Assembly (NCBI GenBank): GCA_938015295.1
Contig: CALLQB010000059.1
Coordinates: forward strand, 1 to 64,000
Reading direction: 5' to 3'
Source of the DNA: an uncultured Acidimicrobiales bacterium
Lineage (GTDB): Bacteria; Actinomycetota; Acidimicrobiia; Acidimicrobiales; SHLQ01
Length of the DNA stretch: 64,000 nucleotides
The notes under the pieces were generated by a model. The model was not told the DNA's origin. It searched no databases and saw only the letters and a program-made list of their open reading frames with translations. Shown here one piece after another: positions 18,490-28,133 of the stretch. The position numbers were made by a program, and so were the translations under genes. How positions within the stretch are numbered: the first letter of the stretch is position 1; every line of letters begins with the position of its first letter.

Positions 18490-20228
18490 TGGTCGGCTCC
18501 GATCAGACCGAGCGCCAAAGCACTCTTGATTGCTGAGGCGGCGGTATGGCCAAGGCCACAAATCGACGCATCGGCCATAACTTTCACCATGTCTTCGTGA
18601 AGGTCGCGTTTGTCTTGCGGCATTGGTTTGCTGCCAATCGCCACAATCATTTCGTGTTGGCGAACCGCCCCCACTCGACACGGCACGCACTGTCCGCATG
18701 ATTCGTTTTTGAAAAACTCGGCGATCCGCTGACACACGTCGACCAGATCATCCGACGCGTTGAACACCATGACCACACCCGAACCAAGAGTGGTTCCGGC
18801 TTCGCGAGTGGCTTCGAGGGTGAGAGGAAGGTCCATCGAATCGGCGGTGACAAAACTGCCAGCCGCGCCCCCGAGCAGCACAGCTTGCACGTCGCCCTCA
18901 GCGCCACCGGCCGCGGCGATCACATCACCAAGCGTCGCACCAAAGGCGTGTTCGTACAGACCTGGTGTGACCACTCGACCAGATACACAGAACAACCGAG
19001 TTCCCGGCGAACGCTCGGTGCCGCGCGACCGGTACGCCTCAGCACCCTCGAGAACAATAGGGACGATGTTGAGGAGCGTCTCGGGGTTATTGATGACCGT
19101 TGGTTGATCGAACAAACCGTTGGTGGTGGGAAACGGCGGCTTGTTGCGCGGTTCACCACGGAAACCCTCAAGTGAATTAAACAGCGCTGTTTCCTCACCA
19201 CAGATGTACGCGCCGGCACCGCGCCGGACTTCAAGCTCGAAGCTTTGTCCCGAGCCAGCGACATCATCGCCGAGCAGTCCAGCGTCGCGCGCTTGGGCGA
19301 TGGCGTTCTCGAGACGACCTGTGGCCTGTGGGTACTCGCCACGGATATAGATCCACCCGTTTGACGCGCCAGTGGTTACCGCGGCAATGGTCATTGCTTC
19401 GACCAGCGCAAACGGGTCGTGCTCCATGACCATACGGTCTTTGAACGTTCCGGGCTCGCTCTCATCGCAGTTAGCGACGATGTGTTTGTCGGCGCCCTCG
19501 GCCTCGCGAACAGCAGTCCACTTGATGCCAGTGGGGAAAGCAGCTCCACCGCGGCCCGACAGGCCTGCGTCGGTGATGGCCTCAAGCACGGCTTCGGGGC
19601 CCATCTCAAGGGCACGCGTGAGTGCTTGGTACCCGCCGTGTTCCAAGTACGACTCGAGGCTGGTGGGATCAACCACGCCAAGGCGTTTCAGCAGTTGCAA
19701 GTTGCCGTCGCCGGCTTGGGGCAGCACGAAGGGCTCGGCATCGGCGGGCACCACGTCGGGCGCTTTGCGGCCCTGAATGAACACGGCGGGCGGCCGCTCG
19801 CACTGACCAAGACACGGGCTGCGGTGAACGTGCTTGCCTTCGGCTTCGAGCGACGCGATCAGTTCGTCGGCACCATCAATGCGGCAGGCCGGGTCGATAC
19901 AAACATGCACCACATCGTCATCGTGCCCAGGTTCGGTATCGACCCTGAACATCTCGTAGAAACTCGCCACGCCATAGGACTCCGCAGGTGGTACCTGGAG
20001 AACCTCCGACACATAGTTGAGACCACCGGGGCTTATCCAGCCCGACTCCTTTTGCAGCGCATGCAAGGCCGGCAAAAGGAGATGACGGAGACCCCGTCGA
20101 CGGCTTGCGCCACCACGGACGACTCGCTCACCTTCGGCTTCGGTCGCTCGATTATCGCCCAGCGCGAGGTCGATAGCGACACGTTCGCCATCGGTCGCAA
20201 CGGCATCGGTGAAATGCAGATCGGCCAT
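18486..20228 (-). CDS. NAD-dependent formate dehydrogenase flavin subunit (NuoE-NuoF fusion-like)
   Basis: NuoE-like N-terminus (CxxxxC...CLGQC) and NuoF-like part (GLSGRGGAAFPTGIKW, GAGAYICGEETAL, ESCGQCVPCRVG). Confidence 0.88.
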   Translation of the reverse strand: MADLHFTDAVATDGERVAIDLALGDNRATEAEGERVVRGGASRRRGLRHLLLPALHALQKESGWISPGGLNYVSEVLQVPPAESYGVASFYEMFRVDTEPGHDDDVVHVCIDPACRIDGADELIASLEAEGKHVHRSPCLGQCERPPAVFIQGRKAPDVVPADAEPFVLPQAGDGNLQLLKRLGVVDPTSLESYLEHGGYQALTRALEMGPEAVLEAITDAGLSGRGGAAFPTGIKWTAVREAEGADKHIVANCDESEPGTFKDRMVMEHDPFALVEAMTIAAVTTGASNGWIYIRGEYPQATGRLENAIAQARDAGLLGDDVAGSGQSFELEVRRGAGAYICGEETALFNSLEGFRGEPRNKPPFPTTNGLFDQPTVINNPETLLNIVPIVLEGAEAYRSRGTERSPGTRLFCVSGRVVTPGLYEHAFGATLGDVIAAAGGAEGDVQAVLLGGAAGSFVTADSMDLPLTLEATREAGTTLGSGVVMVFNASDDLVDVCQRIAEFFKNESCGQCVPCRVGAVRQHEMIVAIGSKPMPQDKRDLHEDMVKVMADASICGLGHTAASAIKSALALGLIGADQ

Positions 20229-20236
20229 TGTTTGCC

Positions 20237-22171
20237 TTACCTTCTCGCCGCGGCGAGCGGCTCGACGCGGATGGACGCTGCTTTGAATTCAGCGGTTCCT
20301 GACTTTTTGTCCCACGCATCGTTGGTGAGCACGTTGGCATCGACCAGGTCGGGGAAGTGAAAGGTAGTGAAAGTGAGCCCTTCGACCAACGAATCGTCGA
20401 TACGGATGCGCATCTCGACCGACCCGCGGGGCGACGACACCACGGCCATATCACCATCGGCGAGACCGAGACGCTCGGCGTCGATGCGATGCATATCGAG
20501 CGCGTCGCCGTAACGAATCGGCGAACTGAAGCCACCCGATTGCACACCGGTGTTATACGAATCGAGCGCCCGCCCTGTAGTGAGGCGAAGGGGAAATTCG
20601 TCGGTGAGTTCTTCCTGCGGCCCCTGGTGGGTAACGGGCACAAATGGTGCCGGAGCCCGACCTTCGAGATCGTCGGCCCAGAGCCAGCCGTGGAGAAATG
20701 GCGACCCAGGATGATCGAGTGATGGACAGGGCCACTGCAGCCCGCCGGTTTCTTCCAAACGGTCCCAGCTCATGCCTTGGTGCATCGGCGAAAGCGTGCG
20801 CAGTTCATCCCATAGCTGCTGAGGGTCGGGTTGTCCCCAGTCGTGTCCCATGCGCTCGGCAAGAGCGAACAGGATGTCGATGTCGTGACGCGCTTCGCCT
20901 GGCGGCGGCACGGCCGCCCGACTCCGCTGCACCCGTCGCTCAGATGAGGTGACGGTGCCGTCGGACTCTGCCCAGGCCACCGACGCAGGAAACACGACAT
21001 CGGCCATTTCGGCGGTGCGAGTAAGGAAGATGTCCTGCACAACCAGTAGGTCGAGACCCTCGAGAAGTTTGCGAGCGTGCTGAATGTCGGCCTCAGAGTC
21101 GGCAGGGTTTTCGCCCAATACATACGCCGCTTTGATCTCGCCACGTTCCATCGCTTCGAACATCAACGTGAGGTGCAGGCCCGGTTTGGGATTGAGATCG
21201 ATGCCATAGGTCTCTTCGAACTTGCCGCGCGCTGCGTCGTCGTCGATGTTCTGGAAGCCAGGCAACTTGTTGGGAAGCGCACCCATGTCGCCGCCACCCT
21301 GGACGTTGTTTTGTCCACGCAGGGGCACAAGGCCACTCCCCCACTTACCAATGTGTCCGGTAAGAAGCGCCAAGCTGCAAAGAGCCAAAACGTTATCGAC
21401 CGCGTTGTGGTGTTCAGTGATGCCGAGCGTCCACAGAATTTGCGCCTTCTCGGCGGTGGCATAGTCGTGTGCCAGTTCGCGAATGACATCGACAGGAAGA
21501 CCAGTTAGTTGGCTCGTGAACTCAAGCGTGTACGGCTCAACAGCTTCTTTGTACGCGTCGAAACCTTGGGTCGAGTGGGCGATGAACTCTTCGTTCGCGA
21601 GGCCAGCGGCAATGATCTCGCGACCGAGGCCATTTGCGAGAGCAACATCGCTACCAAGGTTGAGGCCCATCCAAACGTCGGCGAATTTGGCCGACGACGT
21701 GCGACGCGGATCGACGGCGAACATCTTGGCGCCATTGTCGATGCCCTTCATCAGGTGATGGAAGAAGATCGGGTGTGCGTTACGGGCGTTCGAGCCCCAA
21801 AGCACGATGAGATCGGTTTCTTCGATCTCGGTGTAGGAGGAGGTTCCGCCGCCTGCACCAAACACTGTCGCCAGACCGACGACCGAAGGAGCGTGTCAAG
21901 TTCGGTTGCAAGAGTCGATGTTGTTCGACCCCAACACCACCCGGGAAAATTTTTGCGCCGCGTAGTTCATCTCGTTTGTCGCCTTCGAGCAACTGAACAT
22001 CGCAAAACCGTCTGGGCCGTGCTCGTCGAGCACCTTGGCGAAGCCACCGGCGACCCGATCGAGCGCTTCGTCCCAGGACGCCGGGCGGAGCGTGCCGTTC
22101 TCGCGAATCAGCGGAGTAGTGAGGCGCTTCTTGGGGAGGAACTGCTGTGTTCCCCATTTCGACTTCGACAC
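20237..22171 (-). CDS. fdhA: formate dehydrogenase catalytic (molybdopterin) subunit, predicted selenoprotein read through TGA at 21896-21898
   Basis: ORFs 21896-22261 and 20237-21865 are in one frame separated by one TGA: SNNIDSCNRT[TGA]HAPSVVGLATVFGAGGGTSSYTEIEETDLIVLWGSNARNAHP. Position equals the Sec140 context of E. coli FdhF (CARVUHGPSVAGL). Start at GTG 22171 with AGGGG upstream. Confidence 0.88.
21867..21883 (-). promoter_or_regulatory. SECIS hairpin of fdhA
   Basis: 12 nt after UGA: GUCGUC-GGUCU-GGCGAC, 6-bp stem with a GGUCU loop like the apical loop of E. coli fdhF SECIS (GGUUGCAGGUCUGCACC). Confidence 0.75.
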
Positions 22172-22308
22172 GCCGAACCCCTTGCATAGATGAATAGGTA
22201 AATCTCCCCGAATCCTACCGACCAGCCAACGGTCGTGAAGAGCGCAGCCAAAACTTCCCACATTGTGGGATTGGGTTTCCCAAAACGACTTTCGTTGGCC
22301 CTGTTGGC

Positions 22309-22332
22309 TCCACTAGTAACTCCACTAGTAAC
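22309..22332 (+). repeat. 12-bp tandem repeat tccactagtaac x2 in the fdhA/SDR divergent region
   Basis: Exact duplication, containing palindromic ACTAGT. Confidence 0.7.
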
Positions 22333-22377
22333 TGCACTGTTGGCGGCGGTGAATACATCAACCCTAGGGTGCGAGCC

Positions 22378-23163
22378 ATGACCTCTCCTGCCGCCGACAT
22401 GGCCCCAACGCAAGTCGCAACAAGTGACGTCGCCATCGTGACCGGCGGAACACGTGGCATCGGTGAAGCGGTTGTTCGACGACTCATCACCGAGGGCCGG
22501 ACCGTGGTCGCTTCTTATGTACAGAACAACACTGCAGCAAGCGCCCTCGTCGCGGATCTCGCCGACGCGCCAGGTTCGCTCACTGTTGTGCAGGCTGACG
22601 TCGCAAACGAAGCCGACGTTCTGCGAATCTTCGCCGCTGCCGACGAACTCGGCGTCGTCACCTCCGTTGTCAACAACGCCGGGCTCATCTTTCCTATCGG
22701 CCGACTCGCCGACTTCGACGCAGCAAGAATCGAACGAACAATGGCCGTCAACGTCACGGGATTGCTTCTTTGCTGTCGAGAGGCCGTACGTCGAATGTCG
22801 ACCGAGTCGACCGGGCACGGAGGTTCGATAGTCAATGTGTCGTCGAGAGCAGCGTCGTTCGGCAGCCCCAACGATTTCATCGACTATGCCGCATCAAAAG
22901 GTGCCGTCGATACCGCAACCATCGGTCTTGCCACCGAAGTCGCCCGAGAAGGAATCCGGGTCAACGCGGTACGCCCCGGCCTTATCGATACCGACATTCA
23001 CGCAGATGCCGGATTCCCCGACCGGGTATTCGCCCTAGGCGACAAGGTTCCGATGGGACGACACGGCACCGCGGATGAAGTAGCGGCGACCATCACCTGG
23101 CTGCTGTCGGACGAAAGCTCCTACGTCACCGGCGCGCTACTCGACGTTGGTGGTGGCCGGTAA
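22378..23163 (+). CDS. short-chain dehydrogenase/reductase
   Basis: VTGGTRGIGEAVVRRL; NNAG; YAASKGAVDT; C-terminal VTGALLDVGGG. Confidence 0.9.
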   Translation: MTSPAADMAPTQVATSDVAIVTGGTRGIGEAVVRRLITEGRTVVASYVQNNTAASALVADLADAPGSLTVVQADVANEADVLRIFAAADELGVVTSVVNNAGLIFPIGRLADFDAARIERTMAVNVTGLLLCCREAVRRMSTESTGHGGSIVNVSSRAASFGSPNDFIDYAASKGAVDTATIGLATEVAREGIRVNAVRPGLIDTDIHADAGFPDRVFALGDKVPMGRHGTADEVAATITWLLSDESSYVTGALLDVGGGR

Positions 23164-23197
23164 AGCGTCCTGCTCTGGCGCAGGACTCGAGCCAGTG

Positions 23198-23866
23198 TTA
23201 GTTCGGCAACTGCCACTCGATCGGAGCACGACCGGCTCGTTCTAGCGCTGCGTTCGCCGCCGAAAAGTGGCCACTGCCAAAGAACCCGCGGTGCGCGGAC
23301 AGCGGTGATGGATGCGGCGCCTCAAGCACCACGTGCCGAGCGGTGTCGATGAGCGCCTTCTTCTTTCTTGCGAAAGCTCCCCAAAGCAAAAACACCACCA
23401 GGTCGTCTTTTGCACTCACCGCCCGAATGACCTCGTCGGTGAAAGTTTCCCAACCGCGGTTCTGATGCGACCCGGCGTCCCCGCTCCGAACGGTCATGGT
23501 GGTGTTGAGCAGCAGCACACCTTGGTCTGCCCAGTGTTCGAGGTTGCCGTGATTCGGCGCCACAAAACCAACATCAGTCGCAAGCTCTTTGTACATGTTT
23601 GCCAGCGATGGCGGCACCCGCACGCCGCGGCGCACACTAAAACAGAGACCATGGGCCTGCCCTGGCCCGTGATAGGGATCTTGACCAAGAATCATGACCC
23701 GCGTGTTCGCCAACGACGTGAGGTGTAGCGCCGCAAACACCTCGTCGTGCGGCGGAAACACCGCCGTCTGCGCTCGTTCGTTGGCCACGAACTGTTGCAG
23801 TTCGGCCCAGTACGGCTTGTCGAACTCGCCGCGCAGAACAGGGTTCCAATCGGTTGTAGCCATCAC
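23198..23866 (-). CDS. ung: uracil-DNA glycosylase
   Basis: [46 protein letters not shown]. Confidence 0.95.
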   Translation of the reverse strand: MMATTDWNPVLRGEFDKPYWAELQQFVANERAQTAVFPPHDEVFAALHLTSLANTRVMILGQDPYHGPGQAHGLCFSVRRGVRVPPSLANMYKELATDVGFVAPNHGNLEHWADQGVLLLNTTMTVRSGDAGSHQNRGWETFTDEVIRAVSAKDDLVVFLLWGAFARKKKALIDTARHVVLEAPHPSPLSAHRGFFGSGHFSAANAALERAGRAPIEWQLPN

Positions 23867-23885
23867 TCCCTAAGACACACTCTCC

Positions 23886-24095
23886 CTAAGACATGATGCT
23901 CGCTATCGCCCAGATCGACGCAGCGATACCGAGGACGATGTAGACGAGACTTCGTGTGAGCGGAGCGGCTGCGAGATCGTCGTCACCTTTCGGTGCTTCA
24001 GGCGGGCGGATCAGTGCCAACAGGTTGCCGGCTGCCATCGCACCACCGATCGCTAGGACCAGAAGCGGAAGAAGGTTGTCACCAAGTGGGTTCAT
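23886..24095 (-). CDS. small membrane protein
   Basis: MNPLGDNLLPLLVLAIGGAMAAGNLLALIRPPEAPKG...; two TM segments. Start chosen inside the longer ORF. Confidence 0.6.
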   Translation of the reverse strand: MNPLGDNLLPLLVLAIGGAMAAGNLLALIRPPEAPKGDDDLAAAPLTRSLVYIVLGIAASIWAIASIMS

Positions 24096-24316
24096 CGAAA
24101 TATTTTTCTCAAGGTCTTGCCAGGGACGCCGATCATCTTTGTACACCAGTGGAATCGCCCCTGCTGGTGTAACGGGTTCTGAGTGGGAGTCACTTACTCC
24201 CTCCAACGCATAGCCACCAGCGCTTTTCCAGGGTGCTGGCACGCAATGATAGTGGCTTCCGCTCAACCCACCCGTCTTAGCGAGACGACGCGACGTTCGA
24301 GATCTTGCGGCCGATG

Positions 24317-25060
24317 TCACTCACCTCGCGGCACTTCACCGAGCATCACTAGGAAATCATCAGTGGTGACCTCGGTTCGCACGTTTTGGGCTTCGACCGT
24401 TTCGACAATGCCGTTCGAGAACTCGGTACGACTACGAACAAGCGTTCCGTTTTGTGGGTCGAAGCAATAGGTCGCCAAGTCACCAAACGGCGCTTCGAGC
24501 GTCTCGATTGTCAGGAGCAACTCCCAACAACCTGGCGTGTCATCAGCAAAGATTCGGTATGCCGGCGGGTTGCCCGAGAACAAAGCCTCGAGCGACAAAA
24601 CTTCGGCGTCAAGGGCCGCATCGATGCCCGGACTACCGTCGAGATCTCGACACGAAAGCTCACTTGCACCCTCAACGGTTGTTTCGGGCGTCGTGCAAAA
24701 CACTTCGACGCCACCAAGGTAGCCCTGCACGCCAGCGAGGCTTCTGATCAGCCTGTCGCCAGGGCGTTGCGCCAGAAGTTCGACGGTCTCAAGTCGTTCG
24801 CCGTCGGCGGTCGTTCGCACCCACGTCGACTCAACCAGACTCTCGACGGTACGAAAGGTCGTCCAAGCTTCAACGAAGGCCTCGGCCCGCTCGGCCTGCT
24901 GCGCTGGAGATACCTGTTCAAAAGCCGTCTCAGCGACCGCGACCGATTCGTCGGTCGCCGGACGCGAGTCGGCATCATCGTCCAGCACGACAACGGCCAA
25001 GATCACGCCAAGACCGACACCGATCGCCAAGCCAAAAACCACGAGAAAGCCGAGTCGCAC
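24317..25060 (-). CDS. membrane-anchored hypothetical protein
   Basis: N-terminal TM helix and extracytoplasmic region with Cys residues. Confidence 0.65.
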   Translation of the reverse strand: MRLGFLVVFGLAIGVGLGVILAVVVLDDDADSRPATDESVAVAETAFEQVSPAQQAERAEAFVEAWTTFRTVESLVESTWVRTTADGERLETVELLAQRPGDRLIRSLAGVQGYLGGVEVFCTTPETTVEGASELSCRDLDGSPGIDAALDAEVLSLEALFSGNPPAYRIFADDTPGCWELLLTIETLEAPFGDLATYCFDPQNGTLVRSRTEFSNGIVETVEAQNVRTEVTTDDFLVMLGEVPRGE

Positions 25061-25110
25061 AACAAAAGGGTACGACCTGCGCCTCCAGAATCCGCTTCGG
25101 TGAGCGGGAC

Positions 25111-25719
25111 TCAGGTCGAAACGGCTACCGGGAGTCGATGCACCGAAACCGCATACTTCGACTCGTGCTGAAACGGTTCGCCATCCCAGGTGGCGAACCG
25201 GTCAACAAACTCCAGACCACTAGCGAAACAGAACTGGTCGTAGTCGCCGACCTGCAGAACGCCGTTGAGCTGAAAACCAGCTATCAGATACCCACCTGGC
25301 AAAAGGTGCTCTACCAGCCGTTCGACGACGGCAGCTTCAGTGCCGGGAAGCAGAAAGATCATGACGTTGCCCGGCAACGCAACAACGTCAAAGAGGTCGT
25401 CGAGTTCGAGCGATGCAAGGTCGGCGAGGACCCATTCGATAGCTGGTTCCTTTTTCCGGGCCTGCGCAAGCATGCTTTCGTCGAGGTCGGTTCCGACGAC
25501 CTCGATGCCGCGGTTAAACAGCTCGATGGCTACGCGACCCGTGCCACACCCGGCATCGAGCACTCGGTTCGGCGCGAAGCGTTCGATGAACGCAACTTCG
25601 CCATGCATCTCTTTGCCGGTTGCCGCTAGCGCAGCGAACCGCTGGTCGTACTCGGCGCCGTCGGCGCCACGTGCCGACCAGCGCGAGGGTGGTCGCGAGC
25701 TGGGAGGAGTATCAGCCAT
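25111..25719 (-). CDS. class I SAM-dependent methyltransferase
   Basis: NRVLDAGCGTGRVAIELFNRGIEVVGTDLDESML. Start MADTPP at 25719. Confidence 0.87.
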   Translation of the reverse strand: MADTPPSSRPPSRWSARGADGAEYDQRFAALAATGKEMHGEVAFIERFAPNRVLDAGCGTGRVAIELFNRGIEVVGTDLDESMLAQARKKEPAIEWVLADLASLELDDLFDVVALPGNVMIFLLPGTEAAVVERLVEHLLPGGYLIAGFQLNGVLQVGDYDQFCFASGLEFVDRFATWDGEPFQHESKYAVSVHRLPVAVST

Positions 25720-26305
25720 CGTGGCGCAAAACCCACACATGCAACGTGTCGACATCGGTTTCGCCATCGATCGTCCACCCCGATGCCTGATACATCCCGA
25801 CGTTGTCGGGGTTCGTTGTCTCAAGAAACGCGGTACCCGAAGCCGAAGCCACCGTATCGAGCCCGACGCGCATAACGCCGCGGCCAAGACCCTTACCCCA
25901 GTGGCTGGGGTGCGTAGCCAATATGCCGAGGTACCAACAATCAGCGGGAACCAACGCGTCGACCTTCTGGTCGTAGGCGGTCAGGCGATCGAACGCTCCC
26001 GCAAAGGGAACGAGAGCTTGTTCCATGGGTGAAGACTCGGCGTCGGATTCTCCGGGACCATCGGGAGGCGACCACATCGCCAAGGCCGAGCCGTCATCGG
26101 TCATCCATACCGCCCGGTGATCCACCCGTTTGTCGAACAACAGCCCGACAAATCGCGAGGCGGCTTCATCGAAGGTGTCCTCATCGGCAAAGAAGTAACG
26201 AAACGCCGGATCATCGGCGAACGCGGCGACCGTAGTGGCCACCACAACCTCTCGATCGGTTGGCTCAGCGATCCGGATTTCTCGTGGCTGTGCGGGTTGT
26301 GTCAC
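25712..26305 (-). CDS. GNAT family N-acetyltransferase
   Basis: YLGILATHPSHWGKGLGRGVM...FLETTNPDNVGMYQASGW. Confidence 0.87.
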   Translation of the reverse strand: MTQPAQPREIRIAEPTDREVVVATTVAAFADDPAFRYFFADEDTFDEAASRFVGLLFDKRVDHRAVWMTDDGSALAMWSPPDGPGESDAESSPMEQALVPFAGAFDRLTAYDQKVDALVPADCWYLGILATHPSHWGKGLGRGVMRVGLDTVASASGTAFLETTNPDNVGMYQASGWTIDGETDVDTLHVWVLRHDG

Positions 26306-27654
26306 ACCGACCGGGCCATGTTTGCGAACCTTGTGTAGTGCGGGAGGAATGCGAGCCGAACAGTACCGACCGGTCCGTTTCGGTGTTTGGCGATAATGAT
26401 CTCAGCCGTGCCTTGATCAGGGCTTTCGGCGTTGTACACCTCGTCGCGGTAGATGAACATGACGACGTCGGCATCCTGTTCGATCGAGCCACTCTCACGA
26501 AGGTCGGCAAGCATTGGCCGTTTGTCTTGTCGCTGCTCAAGCTGACGAGAAAGCTGCGACAAACCAACCACCGGACACTCGAGCTCGCGGGCAAGGATTT
26601 TGAGTCCACGACTGATCTCGGAGACCTCGACCTGGCGACTCTCAGCGCCGGCTCGACCGGTCATCAGCTGGATGTAGTCGACGACCACCATGCCAAGATC
26701 GCCAACGCGACTCTTCAGCCGCCGAGCCTTGGCACGAATTTCCATGATCGTAAGGTTTGGATTGTCATCGATAAAGATCGGCGCCTGCGCAAGGCGTCCG
26801 ACGCCGTGGCTGATTTTCGACCAGTCCTTCTCAGTGAGCTGACCGTCGCGGACGTTCTTCGAATCAACCTTGGCTTCCGAGCAAAGGATGCGGTTGGTCA
26901 GTTCGAGCTGGCTCATTTCGAGCGAGAACATCAAGACAGGTCGGTCGGACTCGACCGCCGCGTGAGTAAGCGCTCCGAGGGCAAAACTGGTCTTACCCAT
27001 TGCAGGACGAGCGCCAATAATAATGAGTGCGTTCGGTTGGAACCCCGACAACAACTCGTCAAGATCGACGTACCCGGTTTGCGTTCCAGTTATGGCGTCG
27101 CCGCGTTCGTACAGCTCTTCGAGACGGTCGAGGTTCGCGTCAAGTAGATCCGAAATCTGCGCCATGGTGTCAGCAACCCGACCCTCGGCCACCTTGTACA
27201 TCAGTGATTCGGCGGTATCGATTGCCTTGACGACATCGTCGGGTTTGCTATAGCCAATCTCGCTGATTTCGCCAGCGACCTCGATAAGCCGACGAAGCTG
27301 ATATCGCTCAAAAATGATGTTTGCGTATCGGCCAGCGCTCGACGTTGCTGGTGTGTCGATCTGCAGGTTCACTAAAACCGCGGGGCCACCAATGGGTTCG
27401 AGCATGCCGGCCCGGTCGAGTTCGTCGGCGACGGTCACGGGGTCGGCCGGCTCACCCGCTCCGTACAAGGTGGTAATGGCATCAAAGATGTGTGCGTGGG
27501 CCGGCTTGTAGAAATTCTCCGTCGTCACCACTTCGATGGCGTCGGCGATCGCGTCACGCGAAAGCAACATGGCACCAAGCAGCGATGCCTCGGCGTCGAG
27601 GTTGTGGGGCGGAACCAGGCGACTGGCAGGCGGATTGGACGAAAACTCAGACAT
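26302..27654 (-). CDS. dnaB: replicative DNA helicase DnaB
   Basis: PPHNLDAEASLLGAMLLS; IIGARPAMGKTSFALG; VVDYIQLM; KHRNGPVGTVRLAF. No intein. Confidence 0.97.
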   Translation of the reverse strand: MSEFSSNPPASRLVPPHNLDAEASLLGAMLLSRDAIADAIEVVTTENFYKPAHAHIFDAITTLYGAGEPADPVTVADELDRAGMLEPIGGPAVLVNLQIDTPATSSAGRYANIIFERYQLRRLIEVAGEISEIGYSKPDDVVKAIDTAESLMYKVAEGRVADTMAQISDLLDANLDRLEELYERGDAITGTQTGYVDLDELLSGFQPNALIIIGARPAMGKTSFALGALTHAAVESDRPVLMFSLEMSQLELTNRILCSEAKVDSKNVRDGQLTEKDWSKISHGVGRLAQAPIFIDDNPNLTIMEIRAKARRLKSRVGDLGMVVVDYIQLMTGRAGAESRQVEVSEISRGLKILARELECPVVGLSQLSRQLEQRQDKRPMLADLRESGSIEQDADVVMFIYRDEVYNAESPDQGTAEIIIAKHRNGPVGTVRLAFLPHYTRFANMARSV

Positions 27655-27876
27655 CGGGGCTCTGGTTGTGAAGAAGACGGGGCTGTGAGAAAGGCAAGAC
27701 AGGGACGAAGTAGTTGTGACGAAGTAATTGTGCTGATGAGGTCTGACAAACCAGACCCCTGGGGACAACGCACCGCATTTCTCTACGTTCCTACCATGCC
27801 TCAGAGTGCCTGTGAGTCACCAGAGGATAACCTCGGGAAAACCCCTATGAACTGGGGAATTACGTGGGGAAATTCC

Positions 27877-27947
27877 TGTGGACAGACCACTTGGGCCTGT
27901 GGAGCTGCAGTGGACAACCAGCGAGTTTTCCACAGCTTTGTGGATAA
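27877..27947 (+). promoter_or_regulatory. cluster of DnaA-box-like 9-mers upstream of dnaB
   Basis: TGTGGACAG (27877), TTTTCCACA (27926-27934), and the perfect-consensus TGTGGATAA (27939-27947; reverse TTATCCACA). Confidence 0.55.
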
Positions 27948-28133
27948 CTTGACGAAGGGGGAAAACGGCGCCGAGCATGCTCGCGCACCGCCTGGCGAGG
28001 CGCAAATTGCGCCCAAAAAAGTGTCACAGCCGCACCCCCTTTTCGAGTAACAACCGAATAGTTGCGACTCGCAAAGAAGATGCGACTGTGATCAATGATC
28101 AACCGCTGCAGTCAGCGGGGAAGATCGGTAACG

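Noticed and set aside
19419-20360. 313-aa plus-strand ORF opposite the NuoEF-like gene
   Set aside because: Antisense to a confident FDH subunit; no recognisable domain.
21780-22187. 135-aa ORF with ATG overlapping the fdhA start
   Set aside because: Different frame from the conserved FdhA sequence; its protein has no recognisable pattern.
26260-27147. 295-aa plus-strand ORF opposite dnaB
   Set aside because: Antisense to dnaB.
28010-28133. Rho-independent terminator after rplI
   Set aside because: Short palindromes exist (ccgctg-cagt-cagcgg; gcgcaa-attgcgc) but no U-tract on the correct strand.
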